Part shown: in pieces, positions 1-8,525 of the stretch | Numbering within the stretch: position 1 is the stretch's first letter | Layout: every line of letters starts with the position of its first letter | From: Argonema galeatum A003/A1 | GTDB lineage: Bacteria > Cyanobacteriota > Cyanobacteriia > Cyanobacteriales > Aerosakkonemataceae | Length of the DNA stretch: 55,375 nucleotides | Assembly (NCBI RefSeq): GCF_023333595.1 | Contig: NZ_JAIQZM010000041.1 | Location: forward strand, 1 to 55,375 | Reading direction: 5' to 3' | Translations under genes and position numbers: made by a program | Notes under the pieces: model-generated | What the model saw: the letters and a program-made list of their open reading frames with translations, nothing else | Database searches by the model: none | Told to the model about the DNA's origin: nothing

Positions 1-480
1 GTACATGAGGAAGACGGAAACGAAGACGGAGATGGGTGCGGAAAATGCGATCGCGTTGTAGGGACGAATTCCTACTAAACGTGCGATTTCAAATTGGCGC
101 AGCATGAAGCCGATCAGGGCGAAGGCTCCGTGCAGGGCTACAAATGCCCACAAGCCGCCGATTTGGCACCAACGGGTGAAGTTCCATCCGGCTTCAGGTC
201 CCCAGAGGAACAGTAGGGAGTGTCCCATGCTGTCTGCTGGTGAGGATACTGCGGCGGTGAGGAAGTTGCAGCCTTCTAGGTAGGATGAGGCTAGTCCGTG
301 GGTGTACCAGGATGTGACGAAGGTGGTGCCGGTCAACCATCCGCCCAGCGCTAGGTAGGCGCAGGGGAATAGGAGAATGCCGGACCAGCCGACGAATACG
401 AAGCGATCGCGCTTTAACCAGTCGTCGAGGACGTCAAACGCTCCTCTTGAGGCTCCAGCGCGTCCGACAGCAATTGTCAT
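1..480 (-). CDS. psbD: Photosystem II D2 protein, N-terminal part (cut by window edge)
   Basis: D2 binds the reaction-centre pigments and the QA quinone of photosystem II in the thylakoid membrane. The reverse strand from 480 reads MTIAVGRAGASRGAFDVLDD and stays open to base 1, giving the first 160 of about 352 residues. His117 (peripheral chlorophyll Z ligand, in ALHGAF) and Gln129 (near pheophytin, in LRQFE) are present, and the last visible codon is Tyr160, the redox-active TyrD. Residues 98-100 read GWN where D2 proteins I know read QGD, and the N-terminus has GASRGAF instead of the common APxRGWF. This could be one of several psbD copies in the genome. The family call is secure; which isoform it is remains open. 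Confidence 0.97.
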   Translation of the reverse strand, partial: MTIAVGRAGASRGAFDVLDDWLKRDRFVFVGWSGILLFPCAYLALGGWLTGTTFVTSWYTHGLASSYLEGCNFLTAAVSSPADSMGHSLLFLWGPEAGWNFTRWCQIGGLWAFVALHGAFALIGFMLRQFEIARLVGIRPYNAIAFSAPISVFVSVFLMY

Positions 481-711
481 TTATTCCAAGCCTCTTGCTT
501 TGTTAAATCTGGGAGGTTTCTAAGTAAGTTAACATAACTATATATTAATTTGTAGCCAAAATTAGTAAAGCTCGTAGATTCTATTAATAGAGAATAGATT
601 ATGGGGCATGGCAAGGAGCAGGTGAGCAGAGGAGATAAGCATAATTACCTTGAGCCAATGACCAATTACCAATTCTGAAGTTAATTAGAAGTAAGTGAGA
701 ATATTCGGGCT
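481..711. promoter_or_regulatory. Divergent psbD/ycf4 promoter region
   Basis: This AT-rich spacer separates the divergent psbD and ycf4 starts. It includes an AT-only stretch around 530-556 and a short heptamer-type repeat (GACCAATTACCAATT) near 660-675 upstream of ycf4. No individual promoter could be fixed with confidence. Confidence 0.5.
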
Positions 712-1278
712 ATGACGACACAAACAATCTCCGCAAGCGATCGCGTACTCCGCCAGCAGATTTTAGGATCTCGTCGTTTCAGTAATTACTGGTGGGCAAC
801 GATCGTCTCCATCGGAGGCATCGGCTTTTTATTGGCCGGTCTTTCCAGTTACCTGCATAAAAATCTGTTGCCTTTTGGTGATGCCACTGGGCTGATCTTC
901 GTCCCCCAAGGGTTGGCAATGGGCTTTTATGGGACAGCCGGGACGCTTTTGGCACTTTATCTCTGGTTGGCGGTCTTTTTGGATTTTGGGGGCGGTTACA
1001 ACGAATTTAATCAAGAAACAGGCTTCGTTAAGATTTTCCGGTGGGGGTTTCCCGGCAAAAATCGCCGGATTGAGATTAGCAGCCGCACTGAGGATGTACA
1101 GGCGATCCGCGTTGAGATCAGGGAAGGTCTGAATCCCCGCCGCGCTCTATATCTGCGAATTAAAGGCCGCAGAGATATTCCCCTGACGCGAGTTGGAGAA
1201 CCGATGTCTTTGTCTGAACTGGAAAATCAGGGGGCTCAGCTAGCCAGTTTCTTGGGAGTGCCTCTAGAAGGTTTATGA
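712..1278 (+). CDS. ycf4: Photosystem I assembly protein Ycf4
   Basis: Ycf4 is a thylakoid membrane protein that helps assemble photosystem I. The 188-residue product has the usual length, two membrane segments (about 25-45 and 65-92) and the typical cytoplasmic/stromal tail including FNQETGFVKIFRWGFPGKNR. It starts with ATG at 712 and ends with TGA at 1278. It is divergent from psbD, with 231 bases between the two starts that must hold both promoters. The following cyclophilin gene lies 39 bases downstream on the same strand, so the two may be co-transcribed. Nothing in the sequence looks abnormal. Confidence 0.96.
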   Translation: MTTQTISASDRVLRQQILGSRRFSNYWWATIVSIGGIGFLLAGLSSYLHKNLLPFGDATGLIFVPQGLAMGFYGTAGTLLALYLWLAVFLDFGGGYNEFNQETGFVKIFRWGFPGKNRRIEISSRTEDVQAIRVEIREGLNPRRALYLRIKGRRDIPLTRVGEPMSLSELENQGAQLASFLGVPLEGL

Positions 1279-1317
1279 TCGGCTGGGTTGACCTTTTTAT
1301 GTTGGCTCTCACCGAAA

Positions 1318-2052
1318 ATGCAAATGAAGCTCGGACACTGGTTGGTGTCAATTGTAATCGTGGGTGCATTGCTGCTGGGGGGATGCACGCCGCCACAAGA
1401 TGCTTCGCAAGCATCGCAAAATCCTTCAGGAACTGAAACTTCTGCACCAGTTACTCAAGCAAGCAATCCTCAAATGGCTAATTTACCTCGTCTGGAAGGA
1501 AAGGCTACTGTCGTCATGGTGGTGAAAGGTTCACCCATTACGATCGAAGTCGATGGAACGAATGCTCCCATCACCGCCGGTAATTTCGTGGATCTCGTCG
1601 AGCGTGGTGTCTACGATGGTTTGGTGTTTCACCGGGTAGTCCGGGAACCACAACCGTTTGTGGCTCAAGGTGGCGACCCGAAAAGCAAAGATCCTAATTT
1701 CCGAGGTCAGTTGGGAATGGGTGGTTTTGTCGATCCGGCGACGGGTCTGGATCGTAACATTCCGTTAGAAATTACGCCTAAAGGGGCAGACAGTCCGGTT
1801 TACAGCAAGACGATTACTCAGCCGCCGCTTTTGCAGCATAAGCGCGGTGCTGTGGCGATGGCTCGATCGCAATCTCCAGATTCTGCTTCTTCGCAGTTCT
1901 ACTTTGCTTTGGCGGATCTCGCTTTTTTGGATGGCAGCTATGCTGTGTTTGGGTACGTGACCCAAGGTATGGATGTGGTTGATAAGATTCAGCAGGGCGA
2001 TCGCATTGAATCGGCTAAGGTAACTGAAGGCGCTGAAAATCTGAAGAAATAG
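1318..2052 (+). CDS. Cyclophilin-type peptidyl-prolyl isomerase, lipoprotein
   Basis: Predicted to catalyse cis-trans isomerisation of peptidyl-proline bonds in exported proteins. The N-terminus MQMKLGHWLVSIVIVGALLL is hydrophobic and is followed by GGC, a lipobox, so the mature protein should be anchored by a lipidated Cys on the periplasmic or lumenal side. The cyclophilin domain fills the rest: VFHRV, a QGGDP motif and SQFYFALADLAFLDGSYAVF are recognisable. An in-frame TTG at 1288 gives a longer N-terminus that pushes the signal peptide inward; ATG at 1318 (or 1324) fits better. It follows ycf4 closely. It resembles the lumenal/periplasmic cyclophilins of other cyanobacteria, but the substrate is unknown. 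Confidence 0.9.
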   Translation: MQMKLGHWLVSIVIVGALLLGGCTPPQDASQASQNPSGTETSAPVTQASNPQMANLPRLEGKATVVMVVKGSPITIEVDGTNAPITAGNFVDLVERGVYDGLVFHRVVREPQPFVAQGGDPKSKDPNFRGQLGMGGFVDPATGLDRNIPLEITPKGADSPVYSKTITQPPLLQHKRGAVAMARSQSPDSASSQFYFALADLAFLDGSYAVFGYVTQGMDVVDKIQQGDRIESAKVTEGAENLKK

Positions 2053-2093
2053 CTTCATTTGTCATTAGTACACCGACTGCAAAAATATTAGAA

Positions 2094-2140
2094 CCCCACC
2101 CCCTAACCCCCTCCCCCCAACAGGGAGGGGGGATGGGAGT
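2094..2140 (+). repeat. CCCC/GGGG palindromic repeat overlapping a ribosome binding site
   Basis: A C-rich run (CCCCACCCCCTAACCCCCTC) faces a G-rich run (GGGAGGGGGG) that ends directly at the ATG of the ketoacyl synthase gene (2133). The G-rich arm supplies the only Shine-Dalgarno-like sequence, so the hairpin could mask the start site. Related palindromes occur at 2441-2479 and 9680-9697. Confidence 0.7.
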
Positions 2141-3284
2141 TTTTGTCAGTGGTATTGGGTTAATTTCATGTTTGGGTTCTCTGGAAACCAGCTGGCGGCA
2201 TTTAATTGCCGGTAAATCTGGTATTCAGATCCATCAACCTTTTCCTGAATTAGAACGGTTTCCTCTAGCTTTAATTGCTAAAAAACCTGCTGATTTCCTA
2301 ACGCTAACTAGGTTGGTTGTCGCTTCAGCTGTGCAAGATGCTGGTCTAGTTGTGCCTTTGCTAGATTGTGGGGTGGCGATCGGATCTAGTCGCTCTCAGC
2401 AGGCTTTGTGGGAGAAGTTGGCGCGGCAAATGTACTGGGACGATCCCCCCCAACCCCCCCTTATTAAGGGGGGGCTAAGAAGTTGGTTGGGGATGTTGCC
2501 GCATATGGGCGCGATCGCAGCTGCTCGTCAAATTGGTGCAACTGGGCCAGTGTTGGCACCGATGGCGGCTTGTGCTAGTGGGATTTGGGCTCTAGCGCAA
2601 GGTTTTGAGTTAATCCAAACTGGTCAATGTGAGATGGTTATTGCTGGTGCAGTGGAAGCACCGATTACACCGCTGACTTTGGCTGGGTTTAAGCAGATGG
2701 GTGCTTTGGCGCAAACTGGGGCTTATCCGTTCGATCGACATCGGGAAGGTTTGGTGTTGGGAGAAGGTGCGGCGGTGATGGTGCTGGAGTCGGCCCAGTC
2801 AGCTAGGCGTCGAGGGGCAAGGGTTTATGGGGAAGTTTTGGGTTTTGGCTTGACAAATGATGCACATTATGCTAATTCACCAGAATTGGGAGGGAAGAGT
2901 GCGATCGCATCTATCAAGCAATGTTTGGAACGCAGCCATCTTTCTACGAGTGATATTGATTACATTCACGCTCACGGTACAGCGACTAAGTTAAATGACC
3001 AAAATGAGGCGCAGGTGATTCAATATTTGTTTCCCCAAAGTGTTCCAGTTAGTTCCACCAAGGGAGCGACAGGTCATACGCTGGGAGCATCTGGTGCGTT
3101 GGGAGCAGCTTTCTGTCTAATGGCGTTGAAGTATCAAATTTTACCGCCTTGTATTGGCTTAAAAGAATCAGAGTTTGAGTTAGATTTGGTGACAGAAGCG
3201 CGTCGGGGTGAAATTCGCAATGTGCTTTGTTTGAGTTTTGGATTTGGGGGTCAGAATGCAGTGTTAGCTTTGGGGAAGATGTGA
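2133..3284 (+). CDS. Beta-ketoacyl-ACP synthase (FabF/KAS II-like)
   Basis: Condensing enzyme expected to elongate acyl-ACP with malonyl-ACP. The active-site triad of the KAS II family is visible: Cys147 in MAACASG, His281 in HAHGTAT and His315 in GATGHTLGASG, plus the C-terminal glycine-rich LSFGFGGQN. At 383 residues it is slightly shorter than the usual FabF (about 415), and its neighbours are not acpP or other fab genes, so it may be a second paralogue rather than the housekeeping enzyme. Residues 103-115 (DDPPQPPLIKGGL) are encoded by an inserted palindromic repeat and look foreign to the family; the reading frame is kept. The start lies just after a G-rich hairpin arm. Confidence 0.9.
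   Translation: MGVFVSGIGLISCLGSLETSWRHLIAGKSGIQIHQPFPELERFPLALIAKKPADFLTLTRLVVASAVQDAGLVVPLLDCGVAIGSSRSQQALWEKLARQMYWDDPPQPPLIKGGLRSWLGMLPHMGAIAAARQIGATGPVLAPMAACASGIWALAQGFELIQTGQCEMVIAGAVEAPITPLTLAGFKQMGALAQTGAYPFDRHREGLVLGEGAAVMVLESAQSARRRGARVYGEVLGFGLTNDAHYANSPELGGKSAIASIKQCLERSHLSTSDIDYIHAHGTATKLNDQNEAQVIQYLFPQSVPVSSTKGATGHTLGASGALGAAFCLMALKYQILPPCIGLKESEFELDLVTEARRGEIRNVLCLSFGFGGQNAVLALGKM
2441..2479 (+). repeat. Palindromic repeat inserted in frame within the KAS gene
   Basis: Seven C (2454-2460), a TTATTAA loop and seven G (2468-2474) form a perfect hairpin inside the coding sequence, preceded by GATCCCCCCCAA. It encodes DPPQPPLIKGGL without breaking the frame. It belongs to the same family as the palindromes at 2094 and 9680. 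Confidence 0.85.
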
Positions 3285-3559
3285 TATCATTTCCTGAAAT
3301 ATCGGTTACGCAAAAAATTCCTGTTCTTATTCTTATCTGCGTTCATCTGCGTTCATCTGTCTTCATCTGCGGTAAAATTTTAACCAACAATGACAACAGA
3401 CAATTTCACGATGACAGGCGAGACGTCTATCCCACAAGAGATACCAAAAAATTCATAACTCAACACGGCGATAAAATGTTTTGTGGGGAGAAGCAAAAGC
3501 ATCTTGTTTCCCCATATTTTAATGGAAAATAAAAGAAACGCCTCTGCTGAGGTAAACCA
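3285..3559. other. Intergenic stretch with short tandem repeats
   Basis: Holds tandem copies of TGCGTTCATC/TCTTCATCTGCG at about 3337-3372 and otherwise no convincing gene. A 22-codon open frame from 3389 (MTTDNFTMTGETSIPQEIPK...) starts well but has no recognisable content. Confidence 0.5.
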
Positions 3560-4231
3560 ATGGTTACAACTCCTACCAAACAAGAGATTATCTACCCCGA
3601 AAGGGACGGAAATCCGATGTCAGACAATACAAAACAGTTCCGCTGGATAGTGACTATTCAAGGGGGATTAGATGCTTTGTTTCGGAATGACCCCAATGTT
3701 TTCGTAGCGGGTGATTTACTGTGGTATCCCATCGAAGGAGATAATAAAATTCGCTCTGCTCCTGATGCAATGGTTGTATTTGGTAGACCGAAAGGAGATA
3801 GAGGTTCATATTTACAGTGGCGAGAAGAAAATATTCCTCCCCAAGTAGTGTTTGAGGTACTTTCTCCTGGCAATACCCTCACCGAAATGGCGAAGAAGTT
3901 GGGATTTTACGATCGTCATAGTGTAGAGGAATATTATCTTTACGATCCAGATAAAGTAGATTTGAGCGGTTGGTTGCGTTCCTCTACCAGTGGGAAATTA
4001 GAAGTTATCGATCCGATCGATAACTGGATAAGTCCAAGGTTAGGGGTTCGCTTCGATATGAGTGGCGAAGAACTTCAGATTTATCGTCCAGATCAACAGC
4101 CATTTGCCACTTATGTTGAATTGGCTATGGCGAGAGAGGAAGCAGAAGCTTTGCTGGAAGCAGAAAGACAGCGAGTGCAAGCGTTGGAGGCGCGATTGCG
4201 AGAGATGGGTGTCGATCCGGGACAGCTTTGA
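3560..4231 (+). CDS. Uma2 family (DUF820) putative restriction-endonuclease-like protein
   Basis: Uma2 proteins have a PD-(D/E)XK-like nuclease fold and are greatly expanded in cyanobacteria; their biological role is not established. The 223-residue product shows the family landmarks: GDLLWYP, the RSAPDAMVVFG segment with its acidic residue, the VVFEVLSPGNT strand and the YYLYDPDK turn. The last about 40 residues are a charged coiled coil (AREEAEALLEAERQRVQALE), as in many family members. It is followed 38 bases later by a truncated MazF-like gene in the same direction. Confidence in the family is high; function is inferred only from the fold. Confidence 0.92.
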   Translation: MVTTPTKQEIIYPERDGNPMSDNTKQFRWIVTIQGGLDALFRNDPNVFVAGDLLWYPIEGDNKIRSAPDAMVVFGRPKGDRGSYLQWREENIPPQVVFEVLSPGNTLTEMAKKLGFYDRHSVEEYYLYDPDKVDLSGWLRSSTSGKLEVIDPIDNWISPRLGVRFDMSGEELQIYRPDQQPFATYVELAMAREEAEALLEAERQRVQALEARLREMGVDPGQL

Positions 4232-4269
4232 TTTTTTGATTATTTACGCACCTGAAGACGAGGGGCTTT

Positions 4270-4470
4270 ATGACGACTATCCAACCGGGTGATTTGTGGG
4301 TAGCAGAAATTACTTTTACAGATAAAAGCGGATCTAAAAAACGTCCTGTCCTTGTACTTTGGTTGGATCGGCTGGATGTTGTAGCGGCATCTGTCACCTC
4401 TGCTGCGCCACGCACCCCAACTGATGTGACGCTGGACGAATGGCAGATTATAGGACCAATTTTGTTGTGA
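4270..4470 (+). pseudogene. Truncated PemK/MazF-like toxin
   Basis: MazF/PemK toxins are ribosome-independent endoribonucleases of about 110 residues. The visible 66 residues match the N-terminal half: an IQPGDLWVAEITF strand, KKRPVLVLW and VAASVTSAAPRTPTDVTLDEW. After TLDEWQ the reading continues as IIGPILL and stops, whereas family members continue with a second half containing further strands. No antitoxin gene lies upstream; the preceding gene is the Uma2 protein. A different minus-strand open frame starts at 4569 and runs into this point (MATLAGKIAWEHINQALTTG...), so the 3' half was probably lost by recombination. Likely non-functional. Confidence 0.6.
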
Positions 4471-4676
4471 TTCAGCCCAAGTTTTGAAATCACTTGCTTT
4501 TGGTAGAATGCCTGTAGTAAGTGCTTGATTGATGTGCTCCCATGCTATTTTTCCTGCTAAAGTTGCCATATAGGGACATCAGTTTCTTTTCTTTTTCAAT
4601 TAAATCATCGACAGATGATCGCACTTTCTTAGAAACTAAACTTGCATCTATAAGTTAAGCTCCAGATCATTGCGGT

Positions 4677-7600
4677 TCAGTTCCACTTGCAACTTCCTAT
4701 ATGCCCTTGTAGGGACGTTTCTGCGCTGGATGAGTTCTGCCACCAGCCTAAATAGTGTTCCCACAAACTGGGCGGCACTCCTCGAACATAGTAAACTCGC
4801 CCGATAATTTCACCTTTGTTAGTTTTACCTGTAGCTTTCCAGTCTAGTTTAAAGGGATTTTCGTAAGTTCTCTCGGTTAATAATGGTGGCGGATTCCTTA
4901 AGAGATCATAAGGATGTCGAGATAGAGCCTTAACACTAAGCCGTTGTTTCCACCTGAACTTTGAATCAGTCAAACATAGAACTTTTTGACTAGGGCAATC
5001 TTTTTCAGATGTCTTACAATCTGTAACAACTAGGCCAAAAAAGCCGTAGTTACTATTCAATGTACGCCGTAACTCTTCCACATCTCCATGTAGCAATATA
5101 TAAGATAATTTGGTGGGCAAAGTGTGATAAAGTATGTTGAAGTCAGTTGTTTGAACTGCGAAGATAGTGCCGTTCCAATAAGACTGGTAATAAATGATCG
5201 CAGCCCCACTCACCACCACCACAAAAGCACCAATAGAACCAAACAGAATCGACCTGCTTTTTCGCCTCTGTTGAATACTCCTGTGAACAAACTCTTGCGC
5301 CAAACTCGACAGCGCCACCGTTTCAGCATAACTTTGAATAAAATTCTCTGCCTCCGCCAACTTTGGCCCTTGCAACAAATAAGCTGCCTGTTTCGGTTTC
5401 CCTTTCCCTTGCCACTCTTGCGCCGCCGTCTCTATTTTCCGCTGAATTCGCAGCGCATCGAGGTTTTCGCTCACCCACTGACGCAACAAAGGCCAATGCT
5501 GGATCAGCGCCTCATGGACAACATCCACCACCGCCGCCGGACGGGAGTCTTCACCCGCTATCTTCTCTTGTTCTAACTCACTCGTCACGATTAACTTAGC
5601 ACCAGCTAATCGCTGAATCACCCGCTCAATTAAATCCTCAGATTGTGCTAATTTCACTAAATCTTGCTTAAAAACCTGCCGCCGCGTATCCGCCGTTCCC
5701 TCGCCTAACTGCGTCAGTTCCAAAAAAATTCGTTTCGCTGCCTGCTGTTCCTCTAGTTTCAGTTTTTCATAAACTTCCTGCGCGTAACGGGCTAAAGCAG
5801 CTTCTACTCCGCCAATTTCATCGTAAGCTGCGTGAGATAAAATCCCACCCCGCCGTTTTTCCCACAACTGAGTTAAGGCAAATTCTAATAATGGTAAATT
5901 TCCCGGTGCTTCATTTACCGCCGTCAGAATTCGTTCCGTCAAACCCTCCTCAATATTTACTCTTACTTGATAAGCTGGTTGAGCGATCGCATCTTGCAAT
6001 TCCTGCCGATTCATTGGCCCAAGTTTCAAATCAGCATACTGCAAAGCATCAGCCAATGGACGATAAGATAGGGCATGACCCACAAAATCAGCCCGTAGAG
6101 TAATCACCAAATTAAAATTCTTTGTGTGATTAACTGCTTCTAGCAATCTATCTAAAAAACGCTGACGTTCCTCGACATTTTGACAGAGAGTATATAATTC
6201 CTCAAACTGATCCACTACTAACAACAATCGCGTACCCGAATCTTCCCTCTCTATCTCACCTAAAATATCCCGCAGCGCCCCTTTTTCCTGTTGCAAATCA
6301 GTCGCCAGTTTTCTAATTTCCCGAATGCTGTCAGTTTTACTTATCCCAGACTCTAACCGGGAAATCAGCGCTGATGCCAAATTATAAAGAGGTCTATCAC
6401 TAGGACGTAAAGACACCACTCGCCAATTTCCTTCTCGCCGCAAACAGGGAATTAACCCTGCAAAAACCACCGACGACTTACCACTTCCAGAAGCACCAAT
6501 CACCGCTATCAAAGAATGTTTTCCCACCGCTTCCACCAGTTGTGCGGTGAAACTTTCTCGCCCAAAGAAAAACGATGTATCCTCTTCCTGAAAAGCAAAC
6601 AAACCCCGATAAGGAGAAAATCCCGGTATAAACCTGCGTCCCAAATCTTGCCAAGAAATTGGCACGACAGCAGGATTTTGACAGATTGCAGGCAACCAAG
6701 TCGCACAGGGAAATTCATCCTCTAATGCTTGCAACCTTTCCCGCGCTTCTCGCACAGCTGCATATAAAGAAATCCCTCTAGAAAATGCCGTCAAAAAATG
6801 CTTCAAAAAAGTCTGTGCTACCCTATCCGGCACAGGTTCTCGCATTACAATTATCTGCGGAATATGCAAAGAAGCCAAGTCATTTGCCAATCCTAACCCA
6901 TCGCAAGAATTGAAAATCGCTAATTGCAAACCTTGTTCGAGCGCTTTTTTCAACCCATTCTTTAAATCGGGAATCGTTAAGCTATCCGTTTGATTTATAT
7001 AAATCAGTCCAGTTTCCCCATCGCTTCGACTGGAACTATGTCCCGCAAAAAAGAAAATATCCCAGCCCTTTTCATCCCACAATAACTCATCAACTTGTTG
7101 GCGTTGCGGTTCCACCAAAAACACCACTTCCGCATCGGGTAAACTTTCCAATAATTTGCGGTCTTCCTCAATATCAATTCCCGCACTATTACCCAAAATC
7201 GCCAAAATTCTAACCTTAGTTCTTACCGTTCCTAACGTTGCTTTTTCTACCCGTTGATACTCAGGCGGACTTAAAGCAACTTCGGCATGACGGTAAACAT
7301 CCAGAAAACGCTCAAAGAAAATATGCCAGGGAAGTCGCCGTAACTGATTATTCTGAGTTTGAATAATCAGCCGTACTTCAGCGGATTTATCAATTTCTTG
7401 AAATAACTTTTCCCGAATCGAACTAAACTTATCAGACTTATACCAACCACTCAAGCTGTCTTTAAATGACTCGGCTGAATTAGAACAATCTTTAACAATA
7501 TCCTTAATAGAAATATTAGTAGTTTGAGCAGATTTAACTTTGATACGGTGACGTACATCTAAACTACGATAAGCTGACTGCCACAGCTGATATCGTTGGG

Positions 7601-7736
7601 GAATTTCAGGTGCTGGCGGTAACGCACCCTTGACGCGGATAGACTGGCGACTTTCCTCTTCCCCAATCTCCAAAATAACCTCAACCTCCTGGTTAAAGTC
7701 ACCCTTCCCTAACTCTAGAACAACTAACTTTGCCAT
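4677..7736 (-). CDS. CHAT protease-nSTAND NTPase with transmembrane C-terminal sensor domain
   Basis: A 1019-residue multidomain protein. Residues about 160-360 form a caspase-like CHAT domain with the His-Cys dyad His233 (FAGHSSS) and Cys278 (FNSCDG). Residues about 375-760 are a STAND NTPase of the nSTAND1 type: Walker A GASGSGKS (414-421), Walker B LLLVVDQFEE (504-513) and a winged-helix-like HEALIQHWPLLRQW at 741-754. One membrane segment (829-849) is followed by a domain (about 851-995) with LSYILLHGDVEELRRTLNSN, GFFGLVVTDC and GEIIGRVYYVRGVPPS, which I associate with extracytoplasmic sensor modules of cyanobacterial signalling proteins. There is no return membrane segment, and the last 20 residues look non-native. 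Likely a sensor-triggered protease for cell-death or defence signalling; this is inference from the architecture. Confidence 0.88.
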   Translation of the reverse strand: MAKLVVLELGKGDFNQEVEVILEIGEEESRQSIRVKGALPPAPEIPQRYQLWQSAYRSLDVRHRIKVKSAQTTNISIKDIVKDCSNSAESFKDSLSGWYKSDKFSSIREKLFQEIDKSAEVRLIIQTQNNQLRRLPWHIFFERFLDVYRHAEVALSPPEYQRVEKATLGTVRTKVRILAILGNSAGIDIEEDRKLLESLPDAEVVFLVEPQRQQVDELLWDEKGWDIFFFAGHSSSRSDGETGLIYINQTDSLTIPDLKNGLKKALEQGLQLAIFNSCDGLGLANDLASLHIPQIIVMREPVPDRVAQTFLKHFLTAFSRGISLYAAVREARERLQALEDEFPCATWLPAICQNPAVVPISWQDLGRRFIPGFSPYRGLFAFQEEDTSFFFGRESFTAQLVEAVGKHSLIAVIGASGSGKSSVVFAGLIPCLRREGNWRVVSLRPSDRPLYNLASALISRLESGISKTDSIREIRKLATDLQQEKGALRDILGEIEREDSGTRLLLVVDQFEELYTLCQNVEERQRFLDRLLEAVNHTKNFNLVITLRADFVGHALSYRPLADALQYADLKLGPMNRQELQDAIAQPAYQVRVNIEEGLTERILTAVNEAPGNLPLLEFALTQLWEKRRGGILSHAAYDEIGGVEAALARYAQEVYEKLKLEEQQAAKRIFLELTQLGEGTADTRRQVFKQDLVKLAQSEDLIERVIQRLAGAKLIVTSELEQEKIAGEDSRPAAVVDVVHEALIQHWPLLRQWVSENLDALRIQRKIETAAQEWQGKGKPKQAAYLLQGPKLAEAENFIQSYAETVALSSLAQEFVHRSIQQRRKSRSILFGSIGAFVVVVSGAAIIYYQSYWNGTIFAVQTTDFNILYHTLPTKLSYILLHGDVEELRRTLNSNYGFFGLVVTDCKTSEKDCPSQKVLCLTDSKFRWKQRLSVKALSRHPYDLLRNPPPLLTERTYENPFKLDWKATGKTNKGEIIGRVYYVRGVPPSLWEHYLGWWQNSSSAETSLQGHIGSCKWN

Positions 7737-7877
7737 TGTCGCATCCCTGGAATTATTAAGTTTGTATATTTACATCTAGAATCGATGTCATCACCTTTGT
7801 TTTTTGTCGTTATCTCAACTCCAAAGCCTCAATCTTTGGTTCAAAAACGCAGTTTTTCAGGTCATCCTCTACGAACT

Positions 7878-8477
7878 TCAAATTACAAAATCTTCCCTAA
7901 CGCACATCTCGCCTAAAGCCACCTGTACGCTAAACTCTTCCCCAGGTTCACCATCAAACTCCATTTGAATTACATTATCAGCACTTCTAGCTGTAACTTC
8001 GTAGAGAACTTCCCCATCATTTGAAAGCAGGATTAGTTTAAGATTCTCTGGCAAATAACTTTCCTCACTAATACTACGGACTTGTAGAAGAACACCTATT
8101 TTTTGTTCTTCTTCTGGCTTAATTGTCACAATTAGGGCAACATCGCGACCATCCAGCCGCATTCCTAAATCAATTAATTTAGCGCGTTTAATACCAGCAG
8201 TTCTAAAAACAAAAGCTAAATCTCGCTCTTCTATACCCAAAATTTCTTCAACAGTCTGCCAACCTGCTACAAAAATATTTTCTAACCACTGTCTCAAATT
8301 TACCCGTTCATCTTCCCCCCACTGTTCCAGCCAATCACCCTCCACATCTTCCACATACATATCTACATGGTCAAGTCCAAAAGTTAGTCGGTCATCCTGC
8401 AATTTTTGGGCTGCTTGTAGAGCAAGCCATACTTTTTCCAGCCTGTCTGCATTTGAAGTATTGCTGATGGTACTCAT
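7878..8477 (-). CDS. DUF1822 family protein
   Basis: The 199-residue protein ends in the features that mark DUF1822: YLPENLKLILLSNDGEVLYE, the ARSADNVIQMEFDGEPGEEF strand pair and the C-terminal VQVALGEMCVREDFVI. The family is cyanobacterial and, in my knowledge, its genes often sit beside CHAT-domain genes, as here (141 bases upstream of the CHAT-STAND gene on the same strand). No catalytic motif is evident. A regulatory or adaptor role for the CHAT protein is plausible but inferred only from the association. Confidence 0.85.
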   Translation of the reverse strand: MSTISNTSNADRLEKVWLALQAAQKLQDDRLTFGLDHVDMYVEDVEGDWLEQWGEDERVNLRQWLENIFVAGWQTVEEILGIEERDLAFVFRTAGIKRAKLIDLGMRLDGRDVALIVTIKPEEEQKIGVLLQVRSISEESYLPENLKLILLSNDGEVLYEVTARSADNVIQMEFDGEPGEEFSVQVALGEMCVREDFVI

Positions 8478-8525
8478 TTCTAATTACTGACCCAATGTAT
8501 GCTAAATTAACTAAGAATCTACAAT

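Noticed and set aside
1288..1317. TTG start at 1288 for the cyclophilin gene
   Set aside because: It would place ten residues before the signal peptide; ATG at 1318/1324 gives a normal lipoprotein signal.
3227..3532. Open frame overlapping the end of the KAS gene
   Set aside because: Its first part is another frame of the KAS gene and the rest is tandem repeat (ICVHLRSSVFICG).
5124..5576. Plus-strand frames opposite the CHAT-STAND gene
   Set aside because: Antisense shadows of a long, clearly coding gene.
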